Source of the DNA: Calidithermus roseus
GTDB taxonomy: Bacteria; Deinococcota; Deinococci; Deinococcales; Thermaceae
DNA length: 51,841 nucleotides
Assembly (NCBI RefSeq): GCF_003574095.1
Contig: NZ_QWLA01000016.1
Coordinates: 1 to 51,841, forward strand
Direction: 5' to 3'
Numbering within the stretch: position 1 is the stretch's first letter; each line of letters starts with the position of its first letter. This document shows, piece after piece, positions 34,445 through 44,249 of the stretch. The translations under genes were made by a program, and so were the position numbers. The notes under the pieces were generated by a model that made no database searches, was not told where the DNA came from, and saw only the letters and a list, made by a program, of their open reading frames with translations.

Positions 34445-35830
34445 CTAGTGGATCTCGATCCCCACCTCTTTCCGATAGCGCTCCATGGCCTCCCAGTCCG
34501 TGCCCACCTCGGGCCGCTCGCGGGTGAGCTGGTCCCAGGTGATGCTCGCGCGCCCCGAGGGCACCTCGACCATGGTGATGCAGCCGTCCACCGGACAGAC
34601 GTTGTGGCACAGTCGGCAGCCCACACAGTCCTCCTCGCGCACCACGGGTTGCGGGCGGGTGGAGACGGCTTCGTGCTTGCCGTTCGAACGCACGTCGTAG
34701 CTGTAAGGCTGTACCACGTTCCCGCTCGCGTCCACAAGGTCGATGCACTGGTGGGCGGTGTCGTTGCAGGCCACGTAGCAGAGGTTGCACTTGATGCACT
34801 TCTCGAGATCGATGCGGGCGACGGCGCGGAAGGCGAGGTCGAAGTCCTTGAAGTCGGAGATGCGCCAGAGGCTCTTGCCTACGACCTCATCCACCGTCTT
34901 GAAGCCCTTGGAATCCATCCAGCTCGACAGCCCATCGCACAGGTCCTCGATGATGCGGTAGCCGTAGTGCATGACAGCGGTGCAGACTTGCAGGCTGCTG
35001 GCCCCCAACAGTAGAAACTCCGCCGCGTCTTTCCAGGTGGAGATGCCGCCCATGCCGCTGATGGGGATGCCGCTCTTGGCTACTTCGGGCGTGGTGGCCA
35101 CCTGGGACAGCAGGTGCAGGGCGATGGGCTTGACCGCAGGCCCGGCGTAGCCCCCGTGCCCGCCCTTGCCACCGATGTTGGGGGTGATCTCGAGCGTGTC
35201 CAGATCCACCGCGACGATGGAGTTGATGGTGTTGATCAGGCTGATGGCCTGCGCCCCTCCGGCTACGGCGGCCTTGGCCGGGTAGGAGATGTTGGTGATG
35301 TTGGGGGTGAGCTTGACGATGACCGGGATTTTCGCCACCGAGGTCACCCAGCTCGTGATCTGCTCGCAGTACTCGGGCACCTGGCCCACCGCACTGCCCA
35401 TGCCGCGCTCGCTCATGCCGTGGGGGCAGCCGTAGTTGAGTTCGATGCCGTCGGCGCCGGTGTCCTCGATCCTGAGCACGATGTCGCGCCAGGCCTCGGG
35501 CGTCGACTCCACCATGGCCGAGACGATCACCGCACGGTCGGGCCAGTGACGCTTGACGTCGCGAATCTCCCGCAGGTTGACCTCCAAAGGGCGGTCGGAG
35601 ATCAGCTCGACGTTGTTGATGGCCAGCATCTTCTGAGAGCCGTAGTGCCACGCGCCGTAACGGTTGGACACATTGAGCACGGGTGCCCCAATGGTCTTCC
35701 AGACCGCTCCACCCCAGCCGTACTCGAAGGCCTTGTGGATCTGCGCCCCCGAGTTGGTCGGCGGGGCCGAGGCCAGCCAGAAGGGGTTGGGGGACTTGAT
35801 ACCCGCGAAATTGATGCGAAGGTCAGCCAT
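34445..35830 (-). CDS. preA: NAD-dependent dihydropyrimidine dehydrogenase, catalytic subunit PreA
   Basis: This 461-residue FMN and iron-sulfur protein reduces uracil to dihydrouracil together with PreT. The dihydroorotate-dehydrogenase-like barrel has the active-site cysteine in ELNYGCPHGMSERGMG near residue 135. The C-terminal ferredoxin part has two 4Fe-4S motifs, CIKCNLCYVAC and CVGCRLCHNVC. The length exceeds the usual 410 or so because of a C-terminal tail of about 30 residues after the second cluster. A long A-rich hairpin separates it from preT. Confidence 0.93.
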   Translation of the reverse strand: MADLRINFAGIKSPNPFWLASAPPTNSGAQIHKAFEYGWGGAVWKTIGAPVLNVSNRYGAWHYGSQKMLAINNVELISDRPLEVNLREIRDVKRHWPDRAVIVSAMVESTPEAWRDIVLRIEDTGADGIELNYGCPHGMSERGMGSAVGQVPEYCEQITSWVTSVAKIPVIVKLTPNITNISYPAKAAVAGGAQAISLINTINSIVAVDLDTLEITPNIGGKGGHGGYAGPAVKPIALHLLSQVATTPEVAKSGIPISGMGGISTWKDAAEFLLLGASSLQVCTAVMHYGYRIIEDLCDGLSSWMDSKGFKTVDEVVGKSLWRISDFKDFDLAFRAVARIDLEKCIKCNLCYVACNDTAHQCIDLVDASGNVVQPYSYDVRSNGKHEAVSTRPQPVVREEDCVGCRLCHNVCPVDGCITMVEVPSGRASITWDQLTRERPEVGTDWEAMERYRKEVGIEIH

Positions 35831-35850
35831 ACTCGCTCCTTTCTAGGGAA

Positions 35851-35925
35851 GGTGAAAAGTGGAAAAGGTAAAAGGTCAAAAGTAAAGTCCAGGTCTTCAC
35901 CCTTTACCCTTTTGACCTTTTCACC
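35851..35925 (-). other. Long A/T-rich hairpin in the preT-preA gap
   Basis: AAAAGGTCAAAAG (35870-35882) pairs perfectly with CTTTTGACCTTTT (35909-35921), with inner TAAAG/CTTTA and outer GGTGA/TCACC pairs. On the transcript the arm after the loop is A/G-rich, so this is not a standard terminator; it may set the PreT to PreA ratio or protect mRNA ends. Confidence 0.55.
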
Positions 35926-37263
35926 TCAATCATCCGCCGCCGCGCGTAGCGGCACCAGTTTGCGGTGGATGGCAAAGGCCGCCAGTTTGCCGTCTTCTAC
36001 GGCCATCACCGTCGAGGCCGAGCCGCGCGAGCGCACGCAGTCGCCGCCCGCGTACACGCCGGGGAGGCTGGTCTCGAAATCGTCGCTCACCTTGATGTAG
36101 CCCCGCTCGGTCGCCAGCCCCAGCATCTGGGCCAGGACGGGCTTCTCCTGTCCGATGGCTTTGACCACCTGGTCGGCGGGCAGCACGAACTCCGAGCCGG
36201 GCACGGGCACTGGCGCAGGGCGGCCCGAGGCGTCGGGTGCGCCGAGTTCCATCCGCACGCACTCGAGGCCCCTCACCCTGCCGCCTTCCGCGATGACCCG
36301 CACCGGCTGGGTGAGGAAGCGAAACTCGATGCCCTCCTTCTTGGCGAACTCGTACTCGTGGAGGTAGGCGGTCATCTCGGCGTCGGTGCGGCGGTAGACC
36401 ATCGTCACGCGCTGTGCCCCCAGGCGCTTGGCGATGGTGGCGCAGTCGATGGCGGTATTGCCTGCGCCGATGACCACCACGTTCTGGCCCACCTCGAGGC
36501 CATGGGGGTCCAGTTTGCTCTTCTCGATATAACCAAGGCCGTCGATGATGTGCTCCTCACCGGGAATGCCCATAGCGGGCACCGCACCCAGGCCCACGCT
36601 GAGGAACACCGCGTCGTACTCCCGGCGAAGCTGATCGAAGGAGAGGTTCTTCCCCAGCTCCATCCCGGTCCGGACCTCCACCCCCAGACGCTTGACCATC
36701 TCCACCTCAGCCAGCGCAACCTCCACCGGCTCGCGCAGCCGGATGATGCCGTAGGTGGAAAGCCCGCCGGGAAGCTCGCGCTTCTCGAAGACCGTGACGC
36801 TGTGGCCCAGCTTGGCCAACTCGCCCGCGCAGGTCAGCCCAGCGGGCCCTGCCCCGATCACCGCCACCTTCTTGCCGGTAGGAGGGCCGGGCTCAAAGAC
36901 GTCGATACCCCGCTCGTAGACGTAGTCAGTGGCGTAGCGCTGCAAGCGCCCGATCATGATGGGCCTCTCCTCGGCGTTCAGCACGCAGGCGCCCTCGCAC
37001 AGCTCCTGCACCGGGCACACCCTGGCACACGTAGCCCCCATCAAGTTGGCCTCGAGGATGGTGCGAGCCGCGCCCACCACGTTCTCGCTGGCAATTTTCT
37101 TGATGAACTTGGGGATGTCGATGTGGGTGGGGCAGGCATGGGTACAGGGCGCGTCGTAGCAGTAAAGACAGCGGTTGGCTTCCACGGCTGCCTCGTGGTC
37201 GGTGAGCGGCGGGTAGTACTCCGCCAACACCTCCTCAGGCCGAATGATCTGGCGATTGTTCAC
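35926..37263 (-). CDS. preT: NAD-dependent dihydropyrimidine dehydrogenase, electron-input subunit PreT
   Basis: This 445-residue flavoprotein is of the glutamate-synthase small-subunit type. The N-terminus has two cysteine clusters (CLYCYDAPCTHAC and CARVCPVQELCEGAC) for 4Fe-4S centres. An FAD site VIGAGPAGLTCAGEL lies near residue 134, a second nucleotide site VVIGAGNTAIDCA near 273, and GVYAGGDCVRS near the C-terminus. It takes electrons from NAD(P)H and passes them to PreA. It is the first gene of the long pyrimidine operon, whose promoter carries site C. GCAGGAGG precedes the ATG. Confidence 0.93.
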   Translation of the reverse strand: MNNRQIIRPEEVLAEYYPPLTDHEAAVEANRCLYCYDAPCTHACPTHIDIPKFIKKIASENVVGAARTILEANLMGATCARVCPVQELCEGACVLNAEERPIMIGRLQRYATDYVYERGIDVFEPGPPTGKKVAVIGAGPAGLTCAGELAKLGHSVTVFEKRELPGGLSTYGIIRLREPVEVALAEVEMVKRLGVEVRTGMELGKNLSFDQLRREYDAVFLSVGLGAVPAMGIPGEEHIIDGLGYIEKSKLDPHGLEVGQNVVVIGAGNTAIDCATIAKRLGAQRVTMVYRRTDAEMTAYLHEYEFAKKEGIEFRFLTQPVRVIAEGGRVRGLECVRMELGAPDASGRPAPVPVPGSEFVLPADQVVKAIGQEKPVLAQMLGLATERGYIKVSDDFETSLPGVYAGGDCVRSRGSASTVMAVEDGKLAAFAIHRKLVPLRAAADD

Positions 37264-37326
37264 GTCTGGCCTCCTGCGGGGCCACCGGCCCCCCGATCCT
37301 GCAGAGCTAAGGGTTGGTTTGTGCTA

Positions 37327-37370
37327 AGGCTAGGGCTTCCCGAAGGGAAGACGCAATGGACAAAGTGTCC
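37327..37370 (-). promoter_or_regulatory. Promoter and PucR-type site C (preT operon)
   Basis: On the minus strand TTGCGT (plus-strand 37351-37356), 18 bp, TAGCCT (37327-37332). The shared element GCAATGGACAAAGTGT (plus strand, 37353-37368) lies at and upstream of the -35. Here it extends to the perfect inverted repeat GGACACTTTGTCC on the minus strand, the best guess at the full operator. Confidence 0.75.
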
Positions 37371-37686
37371 AAAAATCGTGAGCGGGCGCAGAAATGGCCC
37401 GCCGCACGCAGACGCAATTTTTTCCAACACACGACAAACCCTCCAGCGCCCTTTATCCAGGCCCCGGAACCGACTATCCCCTCCTCCCATGAAATGCGGC
37501 ACACAACCTCCGGTGTGAATAATCACCAAGAAGGTCCGAGCCCTCACGGGAGCTGACTTAACCCTGGCTCTATGCTTCTATGTCCCGACGGAAACTGTCA
37601 AGGGTATGCCCGGCGCTTCACTGCATAAGTTTGCGCCAAAGTTCACTTATCGCAGGTGCGTGTACCTCAACTTTTCTCAGAAAGGG
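37371..37686. other. Gap without a recognised gene between the preT and lipoprotein promoters
   Basis: These 316 bp contain no convincing reading frame. The T-rich stretch near 37410-37420 is not preceded by a good stem. I see no tRNA or known RNA element. Confidence 0.4.
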
Positions 37687-37692
37687 TATAGT
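37687..37692 (+). promoter_or_regulatory. -10 box of a leaderless promoter (lipoprotein gene)
   Basis: TATAGT is followed by seven bases and the ATG at 37700, with no ribosome site. The -35 region is weak. Confidence 0.5.
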
Positions 37693-37699
37693 TCGGTCT

Positions 37700-38185
37700 A
37701 TGAGGCGTTTTCTTCTCTCCATCGCCCTAGGCGGCCTGTTGACTGCGTGCAGCTTCGCTCCTCTGGTGATCCACATCGAGGATTACGACACCGACGTAGG
37801 CTTGCTCGGCAACAGCAAGGTGGTGTTCCAGAAGGCCAAGCAGAACCAGACACCGCCCACCCCCGTCAAGTCGATCGCCATCGAGGGGGAAGTCACCTAC
37901 CAGCAACAAGACATCATCCTGGAGTTCTTCGCATCCGACGGACCTCCCTGCACCAACCAACCCATTAGCGGCGTTTACGTCTGCGACCTCAGCAGCGACT
38001 TCGAGAGCGTGGGTGAGGTCGGCTTTGCCAGCGGAGCTAAACAAAGCTTCCAGTGGAGCGGCAGCGAGCTCACGGCGGGCACGAACAAGGGGAGCCTCTA
38101 CCTGGGCGTGCGGCTCAAAAGCGGCCTGCTCACCGGAGGCAGCCTCCTGTTTCGCAACATAGTCGCCAAGGTCGTCATCTTCTAA
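37700..38185 (+). CDS. Predicted lipoprotein of unknown function
   Basis: This 161-residue protein begins with MRRFLLSIALGGLLTAC, a basic start, hydrophobic core and lipobox LLTAC with the lipidated cysteine at residue 17. The mature part is rich in beta-strand patterns (KSIAIEGEVTYQQQDIILEF, GSLYLGVRLKSGLLTGGSL) and has two further cysteines (PPCTNQ, YVCDLS) that could form a disulfide. I recognise no family. The frame is open 120 bp upstream, but the lipobox and the -10 box fix the start at 37700. Confidence 0.75.
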   Translation: MRRFLLSIALGGLLTACSFAPLVIHIEDYDTDVGLLGNSKVVFQKAKQNQTPPTPVKSIAIEGEVTYQQQDIILEFFASDGPPCTNQPISGVYVCDLSSDFESVGEVGFASGAKQSFQWSGSELTAGTNKGSLYLGVRLKSGLLTGGSLLFRNIVAKVVIF

Positions 38186-38188
38186 GTA

Positions 38189-38272
38189 CCCCACGGGAAG
38201 CTTCGCGTCTTGGATTGGCTCAATATCTATCGATCTTCACCGTCACCGCGCCAACAAACGCTTCCCGCGGGG
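38189..38272. other. Long inverted repeat after the lipoprotein gene
   Basis: CCCCACGGGAAGC (38189-38201) pairs with GCTTCCCGCGGGG (38260-38272) with one mismatch and 58 nt between. It starts 3 bp after the stop. It might be a structured 3' end, a small RNA or a tiny inserted repeat. Confidence 0.45.
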
Positions 38273-38273
38273 G

Positions 38274-38303
38274 CCCCAGATGTAGGGAAAATCAAACGGA
38301 GGG
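38274..38303 (+). repeat. 30-nt intergenic motif, copy 2
   Basis: CCCCAGATGTAGGGAAAATC, continuing AAACGGAGGG, is nearly the same as 6478-6506. Here it ends two bases before the -10 box of a leaderless gene, so it covers the -35 region. Confidence 0.5.
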
Positions 38304-38304
38304 T

Positions 38305-38310
38305 TAAAAT
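38305..38310 (+). promoter_or_regulatory. -10 box of a leaderless promoter (small conserved-looking gene)
   Basis: TAAAAT, six bases, then GTG 38317. No ribosome site. Confidence 0.55.
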
Positions 38311-38316
38311 ACTGGC

Positions 38317-38529
38317 GTGCTGAGCCAGACCCTCGAGGGCACCGTCCTACAAGCCCAGGCGCTGAGCATCCACGGTGCCGTGTTCTACGATCTGCTCCTG
38401 CAAACTGCTGAGGGCTCCAGGCGCGTGCGCTTCCAGGACACCTTCCTCTCCCCTGCTCCGCAAGCAGGGGAAAAGCTGCGCCTGGAGCTGATTCTGGGCA
38501 ACGTCAGCAGCGTCGAGCGCGTGCCGTGA
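38317..38529 (+). CDS. Small 70-residue protein of unknown function
   Basis: Starts with GTG directly behind a -10 box. The sequence alternates strands and turns (LEGTVLQAQALSIHGAVFYD, LLLQTAEGSRRVRFQD, GEKLRLELILGNVSSVERV), which fits a small all-beta fold such as an OB or SH3-like barrel, but I recognise no family. Codon choice matches neighbouring genes. The promoter and bias support a real gene. Confidence 0.6.
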   Translation: MLSQTLEGTVLQAQALSIHGAVFYDLLLQTAEGSRRVRFQDTFLSPAPQAGEKLRLELILGNVSSVERVP

Positions 38530-38753
38530 GGCCAGATCCAGCCAGACCCCTTGCTGCGTATGTAATTCCAAAACACCCCTAATCACCACCGACCCCGAGT
38601 AAAAGGGGTTCAGCATATCTGATAAAGGAAGACTCAAGTTCTCTAAGTGTGTCTTCTGACCCTATTGCGACGGAAGCGGGTTGTAGAATCCGAATAAGTC
38701 GTTCTTTCCCGCCGCAGAGCGACGGTTGAACAGGCGGGCTACGGAGGAAACGA
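38530..38753 (+). promoter_or_regulatory. lon upstream region
   Basis: A -10-like TAGAAT lies at 38694-38699 without a convincing -35 at standard spacing. An inverted repeat GAAGAC (38628-38633) / GTCTTC (38651-38656) lies upstream. No CIRCE element is seen. GGAGGAA is the lon ribosome site just before 38754. Confidence 0.4.
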
Positions 38754-41132
<2,379 letters not shown>

Positions 41133-41164
41133 AACCTTCGCGAGTATGCGGCGTTTTGTCCTTA

Positions 41165-41180
41165 GCGTTTGACCTTCGAC
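41165..41180. repeat. GCGT-rich dispersed intergenic repeat, copy 3 (short)
   Basis: GCGTTTGACCTTCGAC matches the end of copy 1 (GCGTTCGACCTTCGAC) in all but one base. It lies just upstream of the -10 box of the 27-residue membrane peptide. Confidence 0.4.
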
Positions 41181-41194
41181 GGGGGAGCATCAGG

Positions 41195-41200
41195 CATAAT
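41195..41200 (+). promoter_or_regulatory. -10 box before the 27-residue membrane peptide
   Basis: CATAAT is followed by seven bases and the ATG at 41208. TTGACC at 41169-41174 is a possible -35, though 20 bp away. Confidence 0.45.
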
Positions 41201-41207
41201 CAGGGTC

Positions 41208-41291
41208 ATGGGTCGCGTTATCGCCTTCGTGGTTATTACGGCATTGCTCCTCATCGCCTGGTTCGCCCTTCTGCACCGCTACGGCGGTTAA
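41208..41291 (+). CDS. 27-residue single-pass membrane peptide downstream of lon
   Basis: ATG 41208 opens MGRVIAFVVITALLLIAWFA and ends LLHRYGG. It is a basic residue followed by an uninterrupted hydrophobic helix of about 18 residues and a short charged tail, as in known small bacterial membrane proteins. A leaderless-type -10 box sits at the standard distance. The last 4 bp overlap the convergent oxidoreductase gene. It is too small for homology to be judged by eye. Confidence 0.5.
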   Translation: MGRVIAFVVITALLLIAWFALLHRYGG

Positions 41292-42169
41292 AGCCGTGCC
41301 AGCAAGCGCCTGGCATACAGCGGAGCATAAAAGTAAGCCGCCGAGCCAAAGCCGGTGATGGCGTAGCCACCGGGGATTTCCTTGAGGTAATCCCCGTCAA
41401 GGCGATAGCGCACGCTGCTCCAGCTCGAGCGCCACTCGGGCCGATACCCCAGCAGTTGCTCGGCACCCGAGAGCAGCCACTCGACTTCCTGCGGCTGGAT
41501 CTGGTGAGGCGAATAGCGCTCCCGGTGCGGCAGGTAGCTCCCTCCCAGGCTATGCCCGGCCACGTAGACCCCGTAGGAGCGGGCCTGCTTGAAGTGCTCC
41601 CGCGTGATGAGCACCGAGCCCGGCGTGAAGCGCCCGCCGAGCCCGGCCAGGTGGGCCCCGCTGGCCCCACCGGCGTAGACCAGCACCTCGCCCGTGAGGC
41701 TCCGCCCGTCCTCGAGCCACAGCGTGTTCCCCTCGAAGCGCTCCACGCCGGCCCACACGATGTCCAGGCCCTCGGCCAGGCGGTGCAGGAGGGGGGTGGA
41801 CTCGAGCCAGCCCGCGCTCTGCAGGTACAGGCCTTCCTCGAGCCACCGGTGGGGGATGCTGCGGCCCTCGAGCCGCGCCCGCCACGCCTCCCGCTCAGGC
41901 CGAGGCACCGGGCGCAGGATGCCGCGGCGCACGGGGGCGAAGCGGGGATAGAAGCCCCAGAGGGCCTCGAGGGCTTCCTCGGCCTCAGGGGCCACCGAGC
42001 CGCGCTTGCCCCGCACCGGGTTGAGCAGGGGCTCAGGCACCCGGCTGGCGTCGCCTAGCTCCCGGCTGACCACCCGCACCCGGTGCCCCGCCTCGTGCAG
42101 GAGCCGGGCCGCAGTCAGGCCCGCGATGCCCGCCCCCAGAACGATGACTTCGGCGACCGGCTGGCTCAC
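41288..42169 (-). CDS. FAD-dependent oxidoreductase, DAO family
   Basis: This 293-residue flavoprotein has the FAD-binding start VIVLGAGIAGLTAARLLHEAGH near residues 8-28 and a C-terminal GGYAITGFGSAAYFYAPLYA that would complete the FAD site. The middle resembles D-amino-acid oxidase or glycine oxidase-type enzymes but is shorter than usual (about 350). The substrate is unknown. The GTG start at 42169 has no ribosome site and lies 12 bp after the winged-helix gene, so coupling is likely. Confidence 0.8.
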   Translation of the reverse strand: MSQPVAEVIVLGAGIAGLTAARLLHEAGHRVRVVSRELGDASRVPEPLLNPVRGKRGSVAPEAEEALEALWGFYPRFAPVRRGILRPVPRPEREAWRARLEGRSIPHRWLEEGLYLQSAGWLESTPLLHRLAEGLDIVWAGVERFEGNTLWLEDGRSLTGEVLVYAGGASGAHLAGLGGRFTPGSVLITREHFKQARSYGVYVAGHSLGGSYLPHRERYSPHQIQPQEVEWLLSGAEQLLGYRPEWRSSWSSVRYRLDGDYLKEIPGGYAITGFGSAAYFYAPLYARRLLARL

Positions 42170-42181
42170 GGCGGGGGCGGC

Positions 42182-42541
42182 TCAGGCGCGTTTGGGGTAG
42201 AAGACGTAAACGGCGTCTTCCTTGCGGCACAGGTTGCGACTGGCGAGGAGTTCGAGCGTCTGCCTGGCCTGCTCCAACGGCATCCCCACCGCCTGGGCGA
42301 GTTGCTCGGCGGTGATCCTGCCCCCTTTGCGCCACGCGACCTGCATGGCTACACGCTCCCGTGCGGCAGGCCCGATGCCTCCGAGGTCGAGCCGGAGGTT
42401 CCAGTTCAGCGCGAGCCAGCCCGCCAGGAGGGCAAGGAGGCTCGAGACGGCAAAGCTCGGGAGGTTCCAGCGGAAGGTGGCCAGACTCACGGCAAAGACC
42501 GCCGCCCCCACGAGCCCGGCGATGAGAAAGCGCGGTTGCAT
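42182..42541 (-). CDS. Membrane-anchored winged-helix protein
   Basis: This 119-residue protein has two membrane helices (FLIAGLVGAAVFAVSLATF and FAVSSLLALLAGWLALNW), then a small winged-helix-like domain (GGRITAEQLAQAVGMPLEQA, RQTLELLASRNLCRKEDAVYVF). This suggests a membrane-tethered regulator or a scaffold. I start at ATG 42541 because TATGTT lies 6 nt before it; the frame is open a little further upstream. No family name is assigned. Confidence 0.7.
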   Translation of the reverse strand: MQPRFLIAGLVGAAVFAVSLATFRWNLPSFAVSSLLALLAGWLALNWNLRLDLGGIGPAARERVAMQVAWRKGGRITAEQLAQAVGMPLEQARQTLELLASRNLCRKEDAVYVFYPKRA

Positions 42542-42547
42542 GGGTTC

Positions 42548-42553
42548 AACATA
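42548..42553 (-). promoter_or_regulatory. -10 box of a leaderless promoter (winged-helix gene)
   Basis: TATGTT on the minus strand, six bases, then ATG 42541; no ribosome site. Confidence 0.5.
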
Positions 42554-42621
42554 CCGCTGCAAGGCCCCGCAGGCTAGGGGTGAGAAGGAGGGCAGGCACA
42601 GGAGGGTTTATCCCCCCTAAC

Positions 42622-42640
42622 CCCCCTTGCTAAGGGGGGA
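42622..42640. repeat. CCCCCCTT / AAGGGGGG hairpin repeat
   Basis: A perfect 8-bp stem with loop GCT, flanked by TATCCCCCCTAA. This C-rich palindrome resembles widespread REP-like intergenic hairpins. It lies between miaB and the winged-helix gene. Confidence 0.5.
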
Positions 42641-42643
42641 ACA

Positions 42644-42685
42644 AGGCGCCTTGCGTTTGGCGTTTCGCGCCCGGCGTTCAACCCA
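42644..42685. repeat. GCGT-rich dispersed intergenic repeat, copy 4
   Basis: GGCGCCTTGCGTTTGGCGTT, then TCGCGCCCGGCGTTC. It belongs to the same family as 1343-1390 and lies right after the miaB stop. Confidence 0.4.
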
Positions 42686-42690
42686 CCGCC

Positions 42691-44013
42691 CTACGCCATC
42701 ACCAGCGGTATGGTGGCGGCCTCCTGCGCACCCACCACTTCCCCAAACAGCATGTGCGGCGTAGCCTGCTTGACCTCGACCTGGTAGAGCCCTGGCACCG
42801 GGGCCTGGGCCGCCGGGATCAGGACCGGGTGGTTGCCCCGGTCGTGGCCTTCGGCATAGCCCTCGTCCTTGGCGCTGCCGCGCACGAGCACCTCGACAGT
42901 GCGGCCCACCCACTGCTGGTTCTTCTTGTAGCTCCACTCCTTCTGGCGCTCGATCAGGCGTTGCAGGCGCTCGACCTTGACCTCGCGGGGCAAGTCCTGG
43001 AAGTGCTTGTAGCTCGGCGTGCCGGGGCGCGGGGAGTAGATGAACATGTAGGCCGAGTCGTACTGGACCTCGTCGTAAAGCGACAGGGTCTGCTCGAAGT
43101 CCTCCTCGCTCTCACCGGGGAAGCCCACGATGATGTCGGTGGAGAGCACCATGTCGGGGATGGCCTCCTTGATGGCGCGGATGCGGTCTAAGTACCACTC
43201 GCGGCGGTACTCCCGTCCCATGCGGCGCAGGACCCGGTTGGAACCCGACTGCACCGGCAGATGGATGTACCGGCACACCTGGGGCGTCTCGGCGATGGCC
43301 GCAATCACCTCGTCGGTGAAGTTGACCGGGTGAGAGGTAGTGAACTTGATGCGGGGAATGCCGACCTGGCCCACCATCCGCAGCAATTGGCCGAACTTGG
43401 GGAAGCCCGGCTGGTCGTTGCCGTAGGAGTTGACGTTCTGGCCCAGCAGCGTCACCTCGAGCACCCCCGCCGCCTTGAGCTGCTCGAGTTCGCGCAGGAT
43501 CAGGTCGGGGTGGCGGGAAACCTCGGGCCCGCGGGTGGTGGGCACGATGCAATAGGTACAGTGGTGGTTGCAGCCGCGGATGATGCTCACGAAAGCCGAG
43601 AGCTGGCCCTGCGGGGCGGGAGGCAGGTGGTGGGTGAGTTCCTCGCGGAAGGAAAGGTCCCAGAAGCGGCTTTTGGCCTCGAGGGCCTTGCCGATCTCGG
43701 TGAGGGCACCAGGGCCCAGGAGCACATCCACGCCGAACTTGCGGGCCATCTGCTGGCCTTCTTCGAGCTGGGCCAGACAGCCCATCATGCCCACCATCAG
43801 GCCCCGCTTCTCCTTCTCCTTGCGCAGCTCACCCAGCAGCGAACGAACTTTCTCCACCGGCTTTCCCCGCACCGCACAGGTGTTGATCAGCACGAAGTCG
43901 GCCTCGGGGATAGAATCGACAAACTGTGCACCGATAGAAGCGAGTTCCGACCTGACCAGGTGGGTGTCGTACTCGTTCATCTGGCATCCGTAGGTGATGA
44001 TGTGAGTCTTCAT
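42691..44013 (-). CDS. miaB: tRNA-2-methylthio-N6-dimethylallyladenosine synthase MiaB
   Basis: This 440-residue radical-SAM methylthiotransferase modifies A37 of tRNAs reading UNN codons. The N-terminal cluster cysteines are C10 (ITYGCQMN), C46 (INTCAVR) and C79 (GMMGCLA). The radical-SAM cluster is C148, C152 and C155 (CNHHCTYC). A TRAM domain occupies the last 70 residues or so. The N-terminus and the LTEIGKAL and [13 protein letters not shown] motifs fit MiaB better than MtaB or RimO. GAGGT lies before the ATG. Confidence 0.94.
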   Translation of the reverse strand: MKTHIITYGCQMNEYDTHLVRSELASIGAQFVDSIPEADFVLINTCAVRGKPVEKVRSLLGELRKEKEKRGLMVGMMGCLAQLEEGQQMARKFGVDVLLGPGALTEIGKALEAKSRFWDLSFREELTHHLPPAPQGQLSAFVSIIRGCNHHCTYCIVPTTRGPEVSRHPDLILRELEQLKAAGVLEVTLLGQNVNSYGNDQPGFPKFGQLLRMVGQVGIPRIKFTTSHPVNFTDEVIAAIAETPQVCRYIHLPVQSGSNRVLRRMGREYRREWYLDRIRAIKEAIPDMVLSTDIIVGFPGESEEDFEQTLSLYDEVQYDSAYMFIYSPRPGTPSYKHFQDLPREVKVERLQRLIERQKEWSYKKNQQWVGRTVEVLVRGSAKDEGYAEGHDRGNHPVLIPAAQAPVPGLYQVEVKQATPHMLFGEVVGAQEAATIPLVMA

Positions 44014-44095
44014 TCGTACCTCAGCGGCTTGCCGGAGGGATTCCGGGGCCTAAAGACGGTAGCTCAGGGGCCACCAGCGTTTCCAAGTGTATCAA

Positions 44096-44119
44096 ACAGA
44101 CGCCAAACGCCGATAACCG
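44096..44119. repeat. GCGT-rich dispersed intergenic repeat, copy 5
   Basis: ACAGACGCCAAACGCCGATA, then ACCG. On the minus strand it reads TATCGGCGTTTGGCGTCTG, matching the other copies. Confidence 0.35.
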
Positions 44120-44178
44120 AAGGCCCCTGGGCCCCTGGGGGATAAGACCATGAACTACCGACGTTCGACTTTCACGGC

Positions 44179-44212
44179 CAAGTGTGTGCACTCGGCCATT
44201 CAAGTGCGCACA
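44179..44212. promoter_or_regulatory. Paired CAAGTGnGCAC-type sites before the second sugar operon
   Basis: CAAGTGTGTGCAC (44179-44191) and CAAGTGCGCACA (44201-44212) start 22 bp apart, two helical turns, each preceded by CGGCCA. GTGCGCAC in the second is a perfect palindrome. They lie 38-71 bp before the permease start and could bind a regulator not encoded in the window. The promoter itself is not clear. Confidence 0.4.
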
Positions 44213-44249
44213 ATTCCGGTATGAAGAACATCAAACGTTTGAGGGAGTC

